Notes: generated by a model from the sequence alone, not told the origin. Counted from the first letter of the stretch, positions 8,855 through 18,299 are shown. The stretch is 64,000 nt of DNA from Hungatella sp. (GCA_009712635.1 WASS01000020.1:939208-1003207); one strand, 5' to 3'. Numbers and translations are program-made.

Positions 8855-10243
8855 TCATTTACTCCGATCTGTTTTATTTGTATCCTCTCCAGCCAGTATA
8901 AATGCCAGGACTGCTGATATTACAAAAGATATGGCTGCACATAAGGCAAAACCATAAAAGCTGATATCCAGACCCTTTGGATTAATCATTGCTGGAAAAC
9001 GAAAGATTCCATCTCCAATGAATGAATACATTCTGCCTCCCAGTCCTGCCATAATTCCGCCTCCAACGCCTCCTCCCACAAAAGCTGCAATAAATAATTT
9101 AAAATTGGGAAGTGCAATGGAATAAATGGTGGGTTCCGTGATACCGAATAAGCAGGATACCAGATTTCCAAACCCCAGAGATTTCTTCTCCTTATCCTTT
9201 GACCTTAACGCATATCCCAGTGATACGCCGGCCAGTGCCCAGACAGTAAGACCTAACACAGCATTGACGGGATCACTTCCCAAGGTAAATAAATTATTCA
9301 TCAATACCGGTATAAAAGCAGAGTGTAATCCCAAAAGAACAATGAGCTGCCAGAATGCGCCGAACAGCACCCCACCCAGAACCGGAACATGATTAAATAT
9401 GAACATTACTCCGGCACTCAGGACATTGGATACATAGGTCATAACAGGTCCGATTACCAGATAGGACAGCGGTACCGTAACCATAAGAACGATTGTCGGT
9501 ACAAAAAACAGCTGTACCATCTGGGGAATGATTCTTTTTGCTCCCTTCTCGATTTTTGAGGCAACCCAGGAAGCCGCCACAACAGGAAGTAAGCTGCCGC
9601 TATAATTAATCAGCGTAACTGGTAGCTTTAAAAAGGTCAGCGCTGTGCCCGCTGTCTGGGCTGCAATGATATCCGGATAAATCAGAGAAGCGCCGATGAT
9701 TGCAGTAACAAACTGATTGCAGCCAAATACCTTTCCTGCATTAAAGCCTACAACGACTGGCAGAAAATACATGATAGAATTGGCAGCTGCATATAAAATC
9801 AGATATGTTCCGTCTGTGGCCTCAAGCACTTTAGCAGTTGTCAGAACTGCAAGCAGACCTTTAATCATACCGGAAGCGACCATAACTCCGATCATGGGCA
9901 TAATACAACCACTGATAATTTTAAAAATCCGGTCAAACACATTGCCTTCCTTTAAAAGCTTCATATCAGTTTTTTCATCGCCCTCCGAGATCCCCGCCTC
10001 TATTTTTACATCTGAAATCACTGCGTTAACATGAGTTCCGATTATAATCTGATACTGTCCTCCCTGCCTGACTACCCCTTTTACATCCTTAACTGCTTTT
10101 ATCTCATCTGTTTTTGCAGCATTCTCATCCTTTAAGACAAACCGCAGCCGGGTCATGCAATTGGTGACACTGATTATATTATCCCTGCCGCCAACCAGTC
10201 TGACAAGATCTGATGCCAACTGAGTATAGCTGTTTTTTCCCAT
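8855..10243 (-). CDS. PTS glucoside-family permease, domains IIB-IIC
   Basis: About 462 residues. An N-terminal EIIB domain carries the phosphorylated cysteine in SVTNCMTRLRF (Cys29), followed by an EIIC membrane domain from about residue 105 with roughly ten hydrophobic segments and the FGITEPTIY signature. No EIIA domain is present, so it must use one encoded elsewhere. It imports and phosphorylates a sugar, and the coupled downstream glycosidase probably processes the product. ATG 10243 is chosen over 10249 because AAGGAG sits nine bases upstream. It is divergent from an AraC regulator that probably controls it. Confidence 0.9.
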   Translation of the reverse strand: MGKNSYTQLASDLVRLVGGRDNIISVTNCMTRLRFVLKDENAAKTDEIKAVKDVKGVVRQGGQYQIIIGTHVNAVISDVKIEAGISEGDEKTDMKLLKEGNVFDRIFKIISGCIMPMIGVMVASGMIKGLLAVLTTAKVLEATDGTYLILYAAANSIMYFLPVVVGFNAGKVFGCNQFVTAIIGASLIYPDIIAAQTAGTALTFLKLPVTLINYSGSLLPVVAASWVASKIEKGAKRIIPQMVQLFFVPTIVLMVTVPLSYLVIGPVMTYVSNVLSAGVMFIFNHVPVLGGVLFGAFWQLIVLLGLHSAFIPVLMNNLFTLGSDPVNAVLGLTVWALAGVSLGYALRSKDKEKKSLGFGNLVSCLFGITEPTIYSIALPNFKLFIAAFVGGGVGGGIMAGLGGRMYSFIGDGIFRFPAMINPKGLDISFYGFALCAAISFVISAVLAFILAGEDTNKTDRSK

Positions 10244-10265
10244 AATCATCTTCTCCTTCTTTCTC

Positions 10266-10393
10266 TAAAATAGTGTCTGGGTACTTTGTATTTTTATACT
10301 ACCATACGTGAATGCTTATAATAATAACGAAACCACTTTTGTTTATTGACCAAACTAACGATGGAGCATATACTTGTCCTGTACACTATTTTA
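10266..10393. promoter_or_regulatory. Spaced inverted operator pair between PTS and AraC genes
   Basis: An 11-bp word, TAAAATAGTGT at 10266-10276, recurs in inverted orientation at 10383-10393. One copy is near each divergent start codon, about 106 bases apart. This arrangement would suit a looping regulator such as the adjacent AraC protein. The pair is seen directly; the function is inferred. Confidence 0.4.
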
Positions 10394-10421
10394 TCATTCT
10401 GTCACCCTTAAGGAGAATCAT

Positions 10422-11459
10422 ATGGACTTAAACAGCCTTGATCTGACTCTTCGAAGCCTGAGCTCAAGTGAGGAAAAATATAGGAGCGGATACATTCCGG
10501 ACTTTTGGGACCACATGCCGAAAATCAGGATCGGCGGAGAAAACGTCAATTGCATCTACTTTGAAGAAAAAAATAACAGATTAGGAAAACAGGGCATTTT
10601 ATCCGGATGGCAATCCACTTCTCTGGATATCAGCATTAAAAAAAATTCCCGGTTTATTCCGGTACCAGTACACGTTCACGATTATGTTGAGATTAACTAC
10701 GTCTATTCCGGCATTTGCCCTCAGACTATTAAAAACACAGATATCACCTTAAAGAAGGGGCAGGTGCTGATCATTGAACCAAATGTTCCCCACTCCATAA
10801 AAGAGACAGGCGAGGATGATATTATGATCAGTTTCATGGTATCAAAAAAATATCTGCGGGAAAATCTTCTGGATCATTTTTCCACAGACAGTATCTTGTC
10901 TCACTTTTTTATCAATGTCATGAACGAAAAAAGCCATGAAAACAAATACTTGTTGTTTCAATCGGAAAACAGCAGAAGAACGCAGTTATTTACCCAGGAA
11001 CTTTTATGTGAATGCTTTGACCCTTCTGTCAATTCCACGGATTTTATAAAAAATCTGTTCAGTTTGATTATCGCTGAGCTGATTAATGTATATAAAAACC
11101 AGCTGGTTCAGGAGGAAAGAGAATCTGATACACCTTCTATCCTTAGTATCATCCGGTTTATAGAAATAAATTTTAAAAGCTGTTCGTTAAATTCCGTTGC
11201 CGCATTTTTTCATTTAAGCCCCAACTATCTCACTTTTCTTATTAAGAAGCATACCGGAATGACATACAAACAGCTGGTACAGTCACAGAAACTAAAATAC
11301 GCTGCTAAATTTTTAAAAAATACAAATATGTCAGTAACGGAAATTGCAAATGAAGCCGGTTATGAGAATATCAGCTTTTTTTATCAGAAATTTCAGGAAC
11401 ACTACGGCTGCAGTCCGAAGGAATATCGAATGAATAAAACCAGCGGTATCATAAATTAA
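10422..11459 (+). CDS. AraC-family transcriptional regulator
   Basis: About 345 residues. The N-terminal half is a cupin-type sugar-sensing domain (VPVHVHDYVEINYVYSG, then LIIEPNVPHSIKE). The last 100 residues hold two helix-turn-helix motifs of the AraC/XylS type (LNSVAAFFHLSPNYLTFLIK and VTEIANEAGYENISFFYQ). ATG 10422 is chosen because AAGGAG lies six bases upstream; an in-frame upstream ATG at 10374 has no such site. It is divergent from the PTS-glycosidase pair and probably activates it in response to the sugar. Confidence 0.9.
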   Translation: MDLNSLDLTLRSLSSSEEKYRSGYIPDFWDHMPKIRIGGENVNCIYFEEKNNRLGKQGILSGWQSTSLDISIKKNSRFIPVPVHVHDYVEINYVYSGICPQTIKNTDITLKKGQVLIIEPNVPHSIKETGEDDIMISFMVSKKYLRENLLDHFSTDSILSHFFINVMNEKSHENKYLLFQSENSRRTQLFTQELLCECFDPSVNSTDFIKNLFSLIIAELINVYKNQLVQEERESDTPSILSIIRFIEINFKSCSLNSVAAFFHLSPNYLTFLIKKHTGMTYKQLVQSQKLKYAAKFLKNTNMSVTEIANEAGYENISFFYQKFQEHYGCSPKEYRMNKTSGIIN

Positions 11460-11520
11460 GATCATCTGCAGACAGAGGCTTTCCCGTTGATACAGGAAAC
11501 CTCTGTCTGCAGATGATCTT
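11458..11520. terminator. Bidirectional terminator between araC-type gene and nagA operon
   Basis: A perfect 21-bp inverted repeat (11458-11478 with 11500-11520) around a 21-base loop, overlapping the stop codon of the AraC gene. It separates two convergent transcription units and serves both. Confidence 0.85.
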
Positions 11521-11532
11521 TATATGTTTACT

Positions 11533-12336
11533 TTACTTATATATGGCCGTAAAATCCACCAGCTCCACATCATGATCCCTCAGCCACTGTTTTACAGCAG
11601 GATCACAGGCTGTTTCCAAATCCCTGCATCTTGCTGTTGTCAGGGAAGAATGATCGAGAATGTAGGCATCCACATATCCCGGGTGGAGATGAATGATGTT
11701 AAATTCAAAGGGGCTGGTTAAAATCCCAAACCGGTCTTCAAAAAAATCCTGGGGCGTACAGCCTCTGTTTAAAATTTCCATAGCCATAGGATTGCCCGTC
11801 ATAATCTCATGAACCGGATACCACCGGTCTGTCTCCACCTCCGGCTCTGTCATGCAATGGATCTGGAACTCTGCTGCCGCCTGATGAAATCCCTTGCAAA
11901 CGTTTTTATTAATGACTGAATGACCTTCAAAATGATTGGGCAGATGTCCGGTCAGTTCTTCAAACCGTTTTATCTGGGCTGCTGTTTCCTTATAACAATC
12001 CTCCGCCGTAACCACAATATCTCCCACACATTTCTGGTCTGATTCATCCTCTCCTTTCCATTTGTAAGAGCGGTAAAACTCCCCGTTTTTATCCACAAGT
12101 GATGGAATCAAATCCGGATTACTCACCGGCTTTCCCTGAACAAAATTGGTATGGACAACCAGATTTGCCTCCGGTACCTCTTTCTTTGCAAGCTCCACTC
12201 CGTGAGTCGCTGCTTCCATATTACTCATAAGAGAGAGTACCGTAACGATCCCTTCCCGGTAAGCGTTCACTGCCCCGTAGTTATAACCTTTGCTGAAGCC
12301 GAAATCATCGGCTGATACAATCAGTTTTTTACTCAT
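11533..12336 (-). CDS. ChbG/YdjC-family carbohydrate deacetylase
   Basis: 267 residues of the YdjC/ChbG family, metal-dependent enzymes that remove an N-acetyl group from chitooligosaccharides or their 6-phosphates. Visible metal and catalytic features are the SADDFG motif (Asp10-Asp11), His62 in VVHTNF, and the HFEGHS motif around 135-140. The start codon overlaps the nagA end by 8 bp, so the two are translationally coupled. With nagA and the mannose-type PTS it suggests use of an N-acetylated disaccharide or oligosaccharide. Confidence 0.9.
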   Translation of the reverse strand: MSKKLIVSADDFGFSKGYNYGAVNAYREGIVTVLSLMSNMEAATHGVELAKKEVPEANLVVHTNFVQGKPVSNPDLIPSLVDKNGEFYRSYKWKGEDESDQKCVGDIVVTAEDCYKETAAQIKRFEELTGHLPNHFEGHSVINKNVCKGFHQAAAEFQIHCMTEPEVETDRWYPVHEIMTGNPMAMEILNRGCTPQDFFEDRFGILTSPFEFNIIHLHPGYVDAYILDHSSLTTARCRDLETACDPAVKQWLRDHDVELVDFTAIYK

Positions 12337-13519
12337 GCGGTATCTCCTCCCGTCCCCATTCCTTTAAGAAATCCGGATTAAAAACAGGCCCTTCATTCAT
12401 ATCGTATACATTCCTGCCCATTACATATGTTGCAGCCGCCCGGTAATCATCGGTTATGACAGTAAAATCTGCATCTTTCCCTGCCCTTATGGAACCTTTC
12501 TCTTTTTCAAAGCCATACTTTATGCAGGGATTTAAGGAAAACATGGGCCAAACGGTTTCCATGGGCATTCCCAGTTTTTCTGTCAGCACACTTATCCCGT
12601 ATAGAACAGGCTGGCTGGAACCCATCAGACGCCCGGTATCTGTTAACACAAACCCGTCTTTTGATACATTAATTGTCATTCCCTGTTCAAAGCCCAGGTA
12701 GCTGCCTTCCGGAGCACCGGAAAACGGCGTACAGTCAGATATCATCATGAAATGTTCCGGTTTCTTAATCCTGAAATAAATCTGAAGCATCTCCGGACAA
12801 ATGTGCATTCCGTCACAGATTACTTCACTTGACACCTTATCATTTAAAAGCGCTGCTCCCAGCCCTCCCACATCTCTGTGGTGCATGCCAGTCATGACAT
12901 TGCCTGTATGAGTCGATACGGAAAATCCTTTTTTATATGCCCTTTTCGCATCTTCATAATTAGCGTCACTATGTGCAAGAGCAAGGGTAATTCCTTGTGA
13001 CAAAAAATATTCGATCACCGGATCAATTCCCGGAATCTCTGGAGCAAGGGCAACCAGCTTTAACAGTCCCTTTCCATCAGAAACCATCTGCTTTGCAGTA
13101 TCAATTGACACCTCCGGCCAGCCAGTCTTAATACCTTTTTCTCCTGTGCGGTTTAACCATGGCCCTTCGCTGTGTATTCCCAGTATCTGAGCTCCTTCTA
13201 AATTCTCTGCCGCCGCGTCGGCGACAGCAGAGATCATGGTAAGACCGGCGGTGGGGAATACACCGGTGATTCCCTGGGATGCACAGCCTTTTAAATATCC
13301 GGCTATTGTATCCCTTGTTCCTTTATCCATAAGCCCGTAGCCGCAGGTTCCGTGATTGTGGGTGTCAAAAATACCCGGTATAATCCTCATGCTGCCATAA
13401 TCAATCACGTCCTCTGCGTCAGTGCTTTTTATAAATTCTTTTATTTTTCCTTCCTCAATTACAAGGAAGCCATCCTTTAAGCCATCCTCCATATAAATTC
13501 GTTTTGATTTGATTATCAT
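12329..13519 (-). CDS. nagA: N-acetylglucosamine-6-phosphate deacetylase
   Basis: 396 residues, the usual NagA length. It converts GlcNAc-6-phosphate to glucosamine-6-phosphate plus acetate in the cytoplasm. Amidohydrolase signatures are present: FDTHNHG (His54, His56), GIHSEGPW (Glu118), LAHSDA (His182), THTGNVMTGMHHRDVG (His203) and MISDCTPF (Asp261, the catalytic acid/base). It lies 17 bases after the PTS IID gene in one operon. A nagB deaminase is not in the window. Confidence 0.95.
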   Translation of the reverse strand: MIIKSKRIYMEDGLKDGFLVIEEGKIKEFIKSTDAEDVIDYGSMRIIPGIFDTHNHGTCGYGLMDKGTRDTIAGYLKGCASQGITGVFPTAGLTMISAVADAAAENLEGAQILGIHSEGPWLNRTGEKGIKTGWPEVSIDTAKQMVSDGKGLLKLVALAPEIPGIDPVIEYFLSQGITLALAHSDANYEDAKRAYKKGFSVSTHTGNVMTGMHHRDVGGLGAALLNDKVSSEVICDGMHICPEMLQIYFRIKKPEHFMMISDCTPFSGAPEGSYLGFEQGMTINVSKDGFVLTDTGRLMGSSQPVLYGISVLTEKLGMPMETVWPMFSLNPCIKYGFEKEKGSIRAGKDADFTVITDDYRAAATYVMGRNVYDMNEGPVFNPDFLKEWGREEIPHE

Positions 13520-13536
13520 TGGCTGTCCTTTCCAGA

Positions 13537-14355
13537 TTAGAAAATCCCAATAAAGGCTCCGATAAAGGCAATGGCGAAGATTCCAACGATCAGCTGCACC
13601 GGACGTCTTCCCTTTTTAATGAGACTCATTAAAAACAGTACCAGAATGATGCTTAAAATACCTGGAAAGATGGAGTTTAACACATCTGCCACCACTACGG
13701 AAGTCTGACCCATGTGAATCGTCCAGTTCAGTGGAACATTGACAATTCCCGCTGTCATGGCTCCTACCATCATGACTCCTAAAATAGAAGCTGACTTTCT
13801 AAGAGCGGGCATTAATCCGGAGCTGAAAACCTGGTCTATAAACGAGGTACCATAGATATATCCGAATTTCACACAGAAATATTTTAATACAGACTGAGTC
13901 ACTCCATAAAGGAGAATGAAAATCGGAACTCCCAGGAAATTTCCCTGTGAACAGAGTCCTATAGCTACTCCGGCTGCAATGATTCTAAGACAGTTAAAGA
14001 ACAGGGAATCGAACATGCCAGCCGTTGGTCCCATTAAAGCCGCCTTGATGCTTTCAATGGTTTTACCATCAACGGAATTCTTCTCTTTGTGCTCTTTCTC
14101 CATGGCATAGGATAGCCCTGCGATAAAGGAGAAAGGAACTGCGTGGGTGTTAAAAAAGTTCTGATGGCGTGCATATGCCTCTTTTTTTCCATCCGGATCG
14201 TCCTTATAAACCTCTTCAATGGCTGGCTGCATAGTAGTGGTAAAGCCATTGGCCTCCATCTTTGTCATATTGAAAGACAGGAAGGTTAAGTGAGAACGGA
14301 TAAACATGGATTTTAATACTTTCTTTTCTGTATTGTCCAATAATCTCTTTTCCAT
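13537..14355 (-). CDS. PTS mannose/sorbose-family component IID
   Basis: 272 residues with the hallmark IID start (RSHLTFLSFNMTKMEANGF) and a hydrophobic C-terminal half with the final membrane anchor. Together with IIC it forms the membrane channel of mannose-family permeases. Its ATG overlaps the IIC stop by one base. It belongs to the IIA-IIB-IIC-IID-nagA-deacetylase operon. Confidence 0.93.
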   Translation of the reverse strand: MEKRLLDNTEKKVLKSMFIRSHLTFLSFNMTKMEANGFTTTMQPAIEEVYKDDPDGKKEAYARHQNFFNTHAVPFSFIAGLSYAMEKEHKEKNSVDGKTIESIKAALMGPTAGMFDSLFFNCLRIIAAGVAIGLCSQGNFLGVPIFILLYGVTQSVLKYFCVKFGYIYGTSFIDQVFSSGLMPALRKSASILGVMMVGAMTAGIVNVPLNWTIHMGQTSVVVADVLNSIFPGILSIILVLFLMSLIKKGRRPVQLIVGIFAIAFIGAFIGIF

Positions 14356-15161
14356 TAGAAGAAATCCTCCTCTTCCTCAGATGGCTTCTGCTCAGCAGCC
14401 ACCCTCATATTTTTCATATCGATCAGCTGCTTTTCATAGAAGAACATGGTAATTGCGATGGCAGCTCCGATAATGGCAATTGATAAGGAATCCATTTTTA
14501 AAATCTTCGCCATAATATATCCTACAAAGAAGAAGCTGGCTACTTCTTTTGACCAGATCATGGAAATCAGGATTGCAAATCCCACTGCAACCATCATACT
14601 GGAGGCAGCTGTAAGACCTGTCATAAAGAATGCAGGAAGTGCATTTAAAGCCTGGTTTAAACCGGTTACTCCATAAGCAATGCCAAGGAATATGATAATA
14701 ATATTGGGCAGCGGATAAATCAGACCGGAAAATACAAGGTTCTGAGCAAGAAAGCTGCCTGGTTTCCCGGATACTGCAAGTCTTTCCCAATAAGGTGCCA
14801 ACGCGGAGCTGACCGATAAGAAAATACTTGATAAGGAAGCCATAACAGTTCCGATGGGAAGGGCAATGGCAAGTCCTGTTTCCACATCAGAGCCGGTTAA
14901 TACGGTATAGCAAACGGCAACAATGCTGGCAGATAGCGCATCTGCCGGAACAGAACCTCCGATGGCTGAGATCCCCATAAATATAGATTCTAAGGATGCC
15001 CCCATGATAATGCCGGTATGAAAATCACCCAGTAAAAGTCCCAGGATCGGAGCCACCACAATGGGACGGTTCAAACACTGCCATGATAAAATATAAGGAT
15101 CCATAACATAGAAAAACCAATACGTAAGAGTACCAATGATTGCAACTGTCATAACGGACAT
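14355..15161 (-). CDS. PTS mannose/sorbose-family component IIC
   Basis: 268 residues, almost entirely membrane segments, with the IIC-type start (LSWQCLNRPIVVAPILGLLLG) and the glycine-rich GIIMGASLESIFMG. It ends in a charged tail with EEEED. It has a strong AAGGAGGG ribosome site and lies 13 bases after IIB. Confidence 0.93.
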   Translation of the reverse strand: MSVMTVAIIGTLTYWFFYVMDPYILSWQCLNRPIVVAPILGLLLGDFHTGIIMGASLESIFMGISAIGGSVPADALSASIVAVCYTVLTGSDVETGLAIALPIGTVMASLSSIFLSVSSALAPYWERLAVSGKPGSFLAQNLVFSGLIYPLPNIIIIFLGIAYGVTGLNQALNALPAFFMTGLTAASSMMVAVGFAILISMIWSKEVASFFFVGYIMAKILKMDSLSIAIIGAAIAITMFFYEKQLIDMKNMRVAAEQKPSEEEEDFF

Positions 15162-15174
15162 AATCCTTCCCTCC

Positions 15175-15666
15175 TTAGCTAAGTACTTTTAATAGTTCCT
15201 CCGGATTGTCATCCGGAACGGTCTGGTAATTACATTTAATGCCTGTTTCCACCACCTTCTTTAAATCCATAATCTCATTGTCATATGCATATAAATTCTT
15301 CCGGTAGGTTTTCCTCTGCTCTCCGTCCGCTTTCGGTGCAACCCTTCCGTAATTTCCTACATTTACAAGGGGAATATCAGCAACCTGTGTCACTACTTTT
15401 AAAAGTGCAGAGGGATTGCTTACAATTACAAGAATCTTATGATCTGCTGCCTTGGGATTCTTTAACAGTTCTATGGCTGCGTCCACATCTTTAATTGCGG
15501 TTTTCGCTGTGGGCGGAGCCGCCATCATTAAGGATTTTTGAATCAGGGGATTGGCTGCTGCCTCATCGTCAGCCACCACAATCCTGTCCACTCCCGTATG
15601 CTGGGACCATTTAATTGCTACCTGTCCATGAATCAGTCTCTCATCCAGTCTAATCATTACGATCAT
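15175..15666 (-). CDS. PTS mannose/sorbose-family component IIB
   Basis: 163 residues, cytoplasmic. The motif RLDERLIHGQV carries the phosphorylated histidine (His13), which receives phosphate from IIA and passes it to the incoming sugar. It starts at ATG 15666 after AAGGAGGGTGAAATT. The specific sugar cannot be read from the sequence, but the operon genes point to an N-acetylated amino sugar. Confidence 0.93.
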   Translation of the reverse strand: MIVMIRLDERLIHGQVAIKWSQHTGVDRIVVADDEAAANPLIQKSLMMAAPPTAKTAIKDVDAAIELLKNPKAADHKILVIVSNPSALLKVVTQVADIPLVNVGNYGRVAPKADGEQRKTYRKNLYAYDNEIMDLKKVVETGIKCNYQTVPDDNPEELLKVLS

Positions 15667-15681
15667 AATTTCACCCTCCTT

Positions 15682-16089
15682 TTAAAAAAAATCTTCTTCC
15701 TGGGAAATCGTTTCTTTTTCCAGATCTACAATACAAAGCATTTCTCTGCTCTGTGCGATCAATTCATTCAGTTCTTCTCTTGAAATACACTCTCTGCCAG
15801 CCAGCCCGATCATCAGCGCCAGGTTTGCACCGGCAATTAACGTTGTATCCGGCCGGTCAAGGAACAGGCTCATGGCCTGGTTCACACTGCTTCCGTAAAG
15901 ATCAGAGATAAGTAAAACCTGTTCTCCTTCATTAACCGTTTCAAAAAACTTCTCCAGCTGTTCCTGAACGGAACGTTCATCCACATATGCGTCAAAAACA
16001 GTAATGTTGTCACATCTGCCATACAAAATCTCCATGGAACTTTTTAAACCGCTTGCCAGATGACCATGTGACGATACGAATAGTTTCAT
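15682..16089 (-). CDS. PTS mannose/sorbose-family component IIA
   Basis: 135 residues of the EIIA-Man fold. The start KLFVSSHGHLASG includes the phosphorylated histidine (His8, the one followed by Gly). The LISDLYGSSVNQA segment matches the conserved DLxGGSP region in degenerate form. It is the first gene of the six-gene operon that also holds nagA and the ChbG-type deacetylase. Confidence 0.92.
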   Translation of the reverse strand: MKLFVSSHGHLASGLKSSMEILYGRCDNITVFDAYVDERSVQEQLEKFFETVNEGEQVLLISDLYGSSVNQAMSLFLDRPDTTLIAGANLALMIGLAGRECISREELNELIAQSREMLCIVDLEKETISQEEDFF

Positions 16090-16115
16090 CTTCTCTCTCC
16101 TCCTTTGATAGCTTT

Positions 16116-16121
16116 ATTATA
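16116..16121 (-). promoter_or_regulatory. Candidate -10 box of the mannose-type PTS operon
   Basis: TATAAT on the minus strand, 27 bases before the IIA start codon. No good -35 hexamer is visible 16-18 bases upstream, which would fit activation by the PRD regulator encoded just upstream. Confidence 0.4.
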
Positions 16122-16173
16122 ATACTTAAACTTCCTTTTTTCTATGCTCACATTTGTTCCAAATAAGTGAAAA

Positions 16174-16200
16174 GCACTAATTACCGAATGGAATTAGTGC
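16174..16200. terminator. Hairpin between the PRD regulator and the PTS operon
   Basis: A perfect 9-bp stem (GCACTAATT at 16174-16182 with AATTAGTGC at 16192-16200) followed on the minus strand by a short T stretch. It probably ends the regulator transcript before the PTS promoter. Confidence 0.6.
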
Positions 16201-16219
16201 AATTTTTAGCATGGATTTG

Positions 16220-18193
16220 TTATTCATATTTGATGCATTTTTCAATCATCTCAAACAATACAGGCCTACCCCGTTCAGAAAATGCTTTCATATTAGTATT
16301 CTCAGAAAACAGCTTTCTAAAACTGTTCTCATACGCCTTCACTCTCTTCCAATCACCCTTCCAGTCTGTAGAAATGAACAACAGATACTCCACTTCTTTT
16401 CCTCTCCATGTACCGGATTCAGTCAGACAGTACAGTTCCATACACTCTTTTTCACAGAGGGAGGAAGGAAGATAAAGCATCACAGATTTCGCCGATAAAT
16501 ATCCGTTGTCGTAAAGACTTGCTTTCTCTAAATATTCCTGAATCCGCTCCCTTTCCAAAGCAGTTTTTCCATGACGGAATGCAAGGAACTGAAGGAATTG
16601 CAATTCATCGGTATAACGGTAATTTTTGTTGATTTCAATTTGACTGGAAGGCGGAATCAGTGCTTCCGTCTGATATGACCTGATTAGCTGCCGGTTAAAG
16701 AGCTGGTCCATTTCCTTTTCGCTGCTTAAGGTATGAATGACACAGCAGGGAAGATCATAGTGATAGGCGATCTCGCTGGTATCCGTTAATACAGCATCAT
16801 ACTCCTTCTGATTCATACCACGTATCTCATAGAGTTCTGCGATTGTAAAAGACTCTACCAGATGTTCGTATCTTTTTACAATTCTTTTTTGAATAATTTC
16901 ATTCAGGCCTAATCCATTGGAATTGACTAAAAGCAGTCTCTGGGGCTTTAAGTCATATTCGGTGAGAGATGCCCTTTTAAATATCAGGGAAGCCATCTGG
17001 GAATAAAATGACACCGAAATGGTAATATTCAGACGATCCTGCAAAAATCCTGCAGCTGTACAGGCCAGTGCGGCTGATACAGGACTGTTAAACGCCTGAT
17101 TTTCGTAATCATACCAGAAACGGTACTGCCCCTCCAGTCCAAAGTGAATGTTGATGAAAAGGGAGATCAAAAGGCTTAACAGTTCTTTTTCTGCCCAGGG
17201 AAAACGAAGAAGATCGATTCCGCAGCTACGTTTCATATATTCCTCAAGTTCTGTCATCATATTCAGAGCATCTTCATAAAAAAGAGCGTATTCCTCCCGA
17301 GGCTGCTCTACATTCCACATATCCCTGCAGGACATCAGATATACTGCCAGAAATACCGTCTCTTCTTCCGGTAAATCAAAACCCGGAAAGCTGATTTTTA
17401 ATTTGTTATAAATCTCACTGGCTACTGCAAACTCGTCTGATCCTTTCACCTCTTCTTTCCAGACATCCGGCAGCTTTAAACGATAACCCGCATTGCAGCG
17501 ATTCCTGACGATAATAAAATAGATGGCGAGGCGCTGGGTATTGGTGTCTGTCACTTTAATGCGGGATTCTCTTAATACTTTAAGAAAAACGTGCCGGATA
17601 TCCTGCCGTTCTTCGTATCCGCATTCCGTCCACTTTGCATACTCCATTCCGGCATTGTCTAACAGTACCTTATGAAAATGGACAGCAAACAACTCTGTCA
17701 TGGCAATCCGCATATGATATTCCGTACCAAAAGCACGTATCCCCAGGCCAGGCTTGCTTTCCGTCTCAAGGTGATAGCTTTTTAAAAAATTCATTACATT
17801 GTTGACCGCTTCTCTTATGGCACTTCTTGATAAATAAAGCTCATCTGCAATGTCCTCAAGCTTTGCAAAGCGGGAGGAAGAAACCAGCTTTCTTGCAATA
17901 TAAAGAAATCTTGCATTGTCATCGGAACCAAAGTTATTGGTCAGACTGGACTGAAGCGAGAGAGGTTCAAAATACCGGTCAAACAATTCCCGGTCCTTCA
18001 CCAGAATGGAATATCCCTCATTACGCTTGGCAAAAAGTTCTGCTCCATACTTTGGCAAAATGGATTTTACTTCTATCATCTCATACTTTACAGTGCGGGC
18101 ACTGACAGACAGTCTTTTGGCCAGTTCATCTGTGGTTAACGGACCATCGCTGACTGCCAGCTGGTAGATGATGCTTTCCTGTCTCCGTTTCAT
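16220..18193 (-). CDS. PRD-containing transcriptional regulator of a PTS operon
   Basis: 657 residues in the MtlR/LicR-like layout. An N-terminal helix-turn-helix (TTDELAKRLSVSARTVKYEM) and a second one near residue 125 are followed by two PTS regulation domains (about 185-315 and 330-440). Then come an EIIB-like segment (LLLVNSNGLGLN, cysteine replaced) and an EIIA-like tail. No AAA+ domain is present, so it is not a sigma-54 LevR type. Such proteins are DNA-binding activators tuned by phosphorylation of PRD histidines. It lies directly upstream of the mannose-type PTS operon on the same strand and is its likely regulator. Confidence 0.85.
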   Translation of the reverse strand: MKRRQESIIYQLAVSDGPLTTDELAKRLSVSARTVKYEMIEVKSILPKYGAELFAKRNEGYSILVKDRELFDRYFEPLSLQSSLTNNFGSDDNARFLYIARKLVSSSRFAKLEDIADELYLSRSAIREAVNNVMNFLKSYHLETESKPGLGIRAFGTEYHMRIAMTELFAVHFHKVLLDNAGMEYAKWTECGYEERQDIRHVFLKVLRESRIKVTDTNTQRLAIYFIIVRNRCNAGYRLKLPDVWKEEVKGSDEFAVASEIYNKLKISFPGFDLPEEETVFLAVYLMSCRDMWNVEQPREEYALFYEDALNMMTELEEYMKRSCGIDLLRFPWAEKELLSLLISLFINIHFGLEGQYRFWYDYENQAFNSPVSAALACTAAGFLQDRLNITISVSFYSQMASLIFKRASLTEYDLKPQRLLLVNSNGLGLNEIIQKRIVKRYEHLVESFTIAELYEIRGMNQKEYDAVLTDTSEIAYHYDLPCCVIHTLSSEKEMDQLFNRQLIRSYQTEALIPPSSQIEINKNYRYTDELQFLQFLAFRHGKTALERERIQEYLEKASLYDNGYLSAKSVMLYLPSSLCEKECMELYCLTESGTWRGKEVEYLLFISTDWKGDWKRVKAYENSFRKLFSENTNMKAFSERGRPVLFEMIEKCIKYE

Positions 18194-18259
18194 TTCATTA
18201 CCTCCTGTATCAATCCATTATATCAAAAATAATGCATTGCAGCATGAATTTTTAAACAC

Positions 18260-18299
18260 AAAAAAAGAATGGAATAAAATAACTGATCCCAGTTATTTT
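18260..18299 (-). terminator. Terminator of the hemerythrin operon
   Basis: Stem AAAATAACT (18276-18284) with AGTTATTTT (18291-18299), extended by weaker pairs, followed on the minus strand by ATTCC, ATTC and seven T residues (complement of 18260-18266). It lies just after the last hemerythrin gene. Confidence 0.75.

Noticed and set aside
16090-16219. Sigma-54 (-24/-12) promoter for the mannose-type PTS
   Set aside because: No TGGCAC-N5-TTGC-like sequence, and the regulator has no AAA+ domain.
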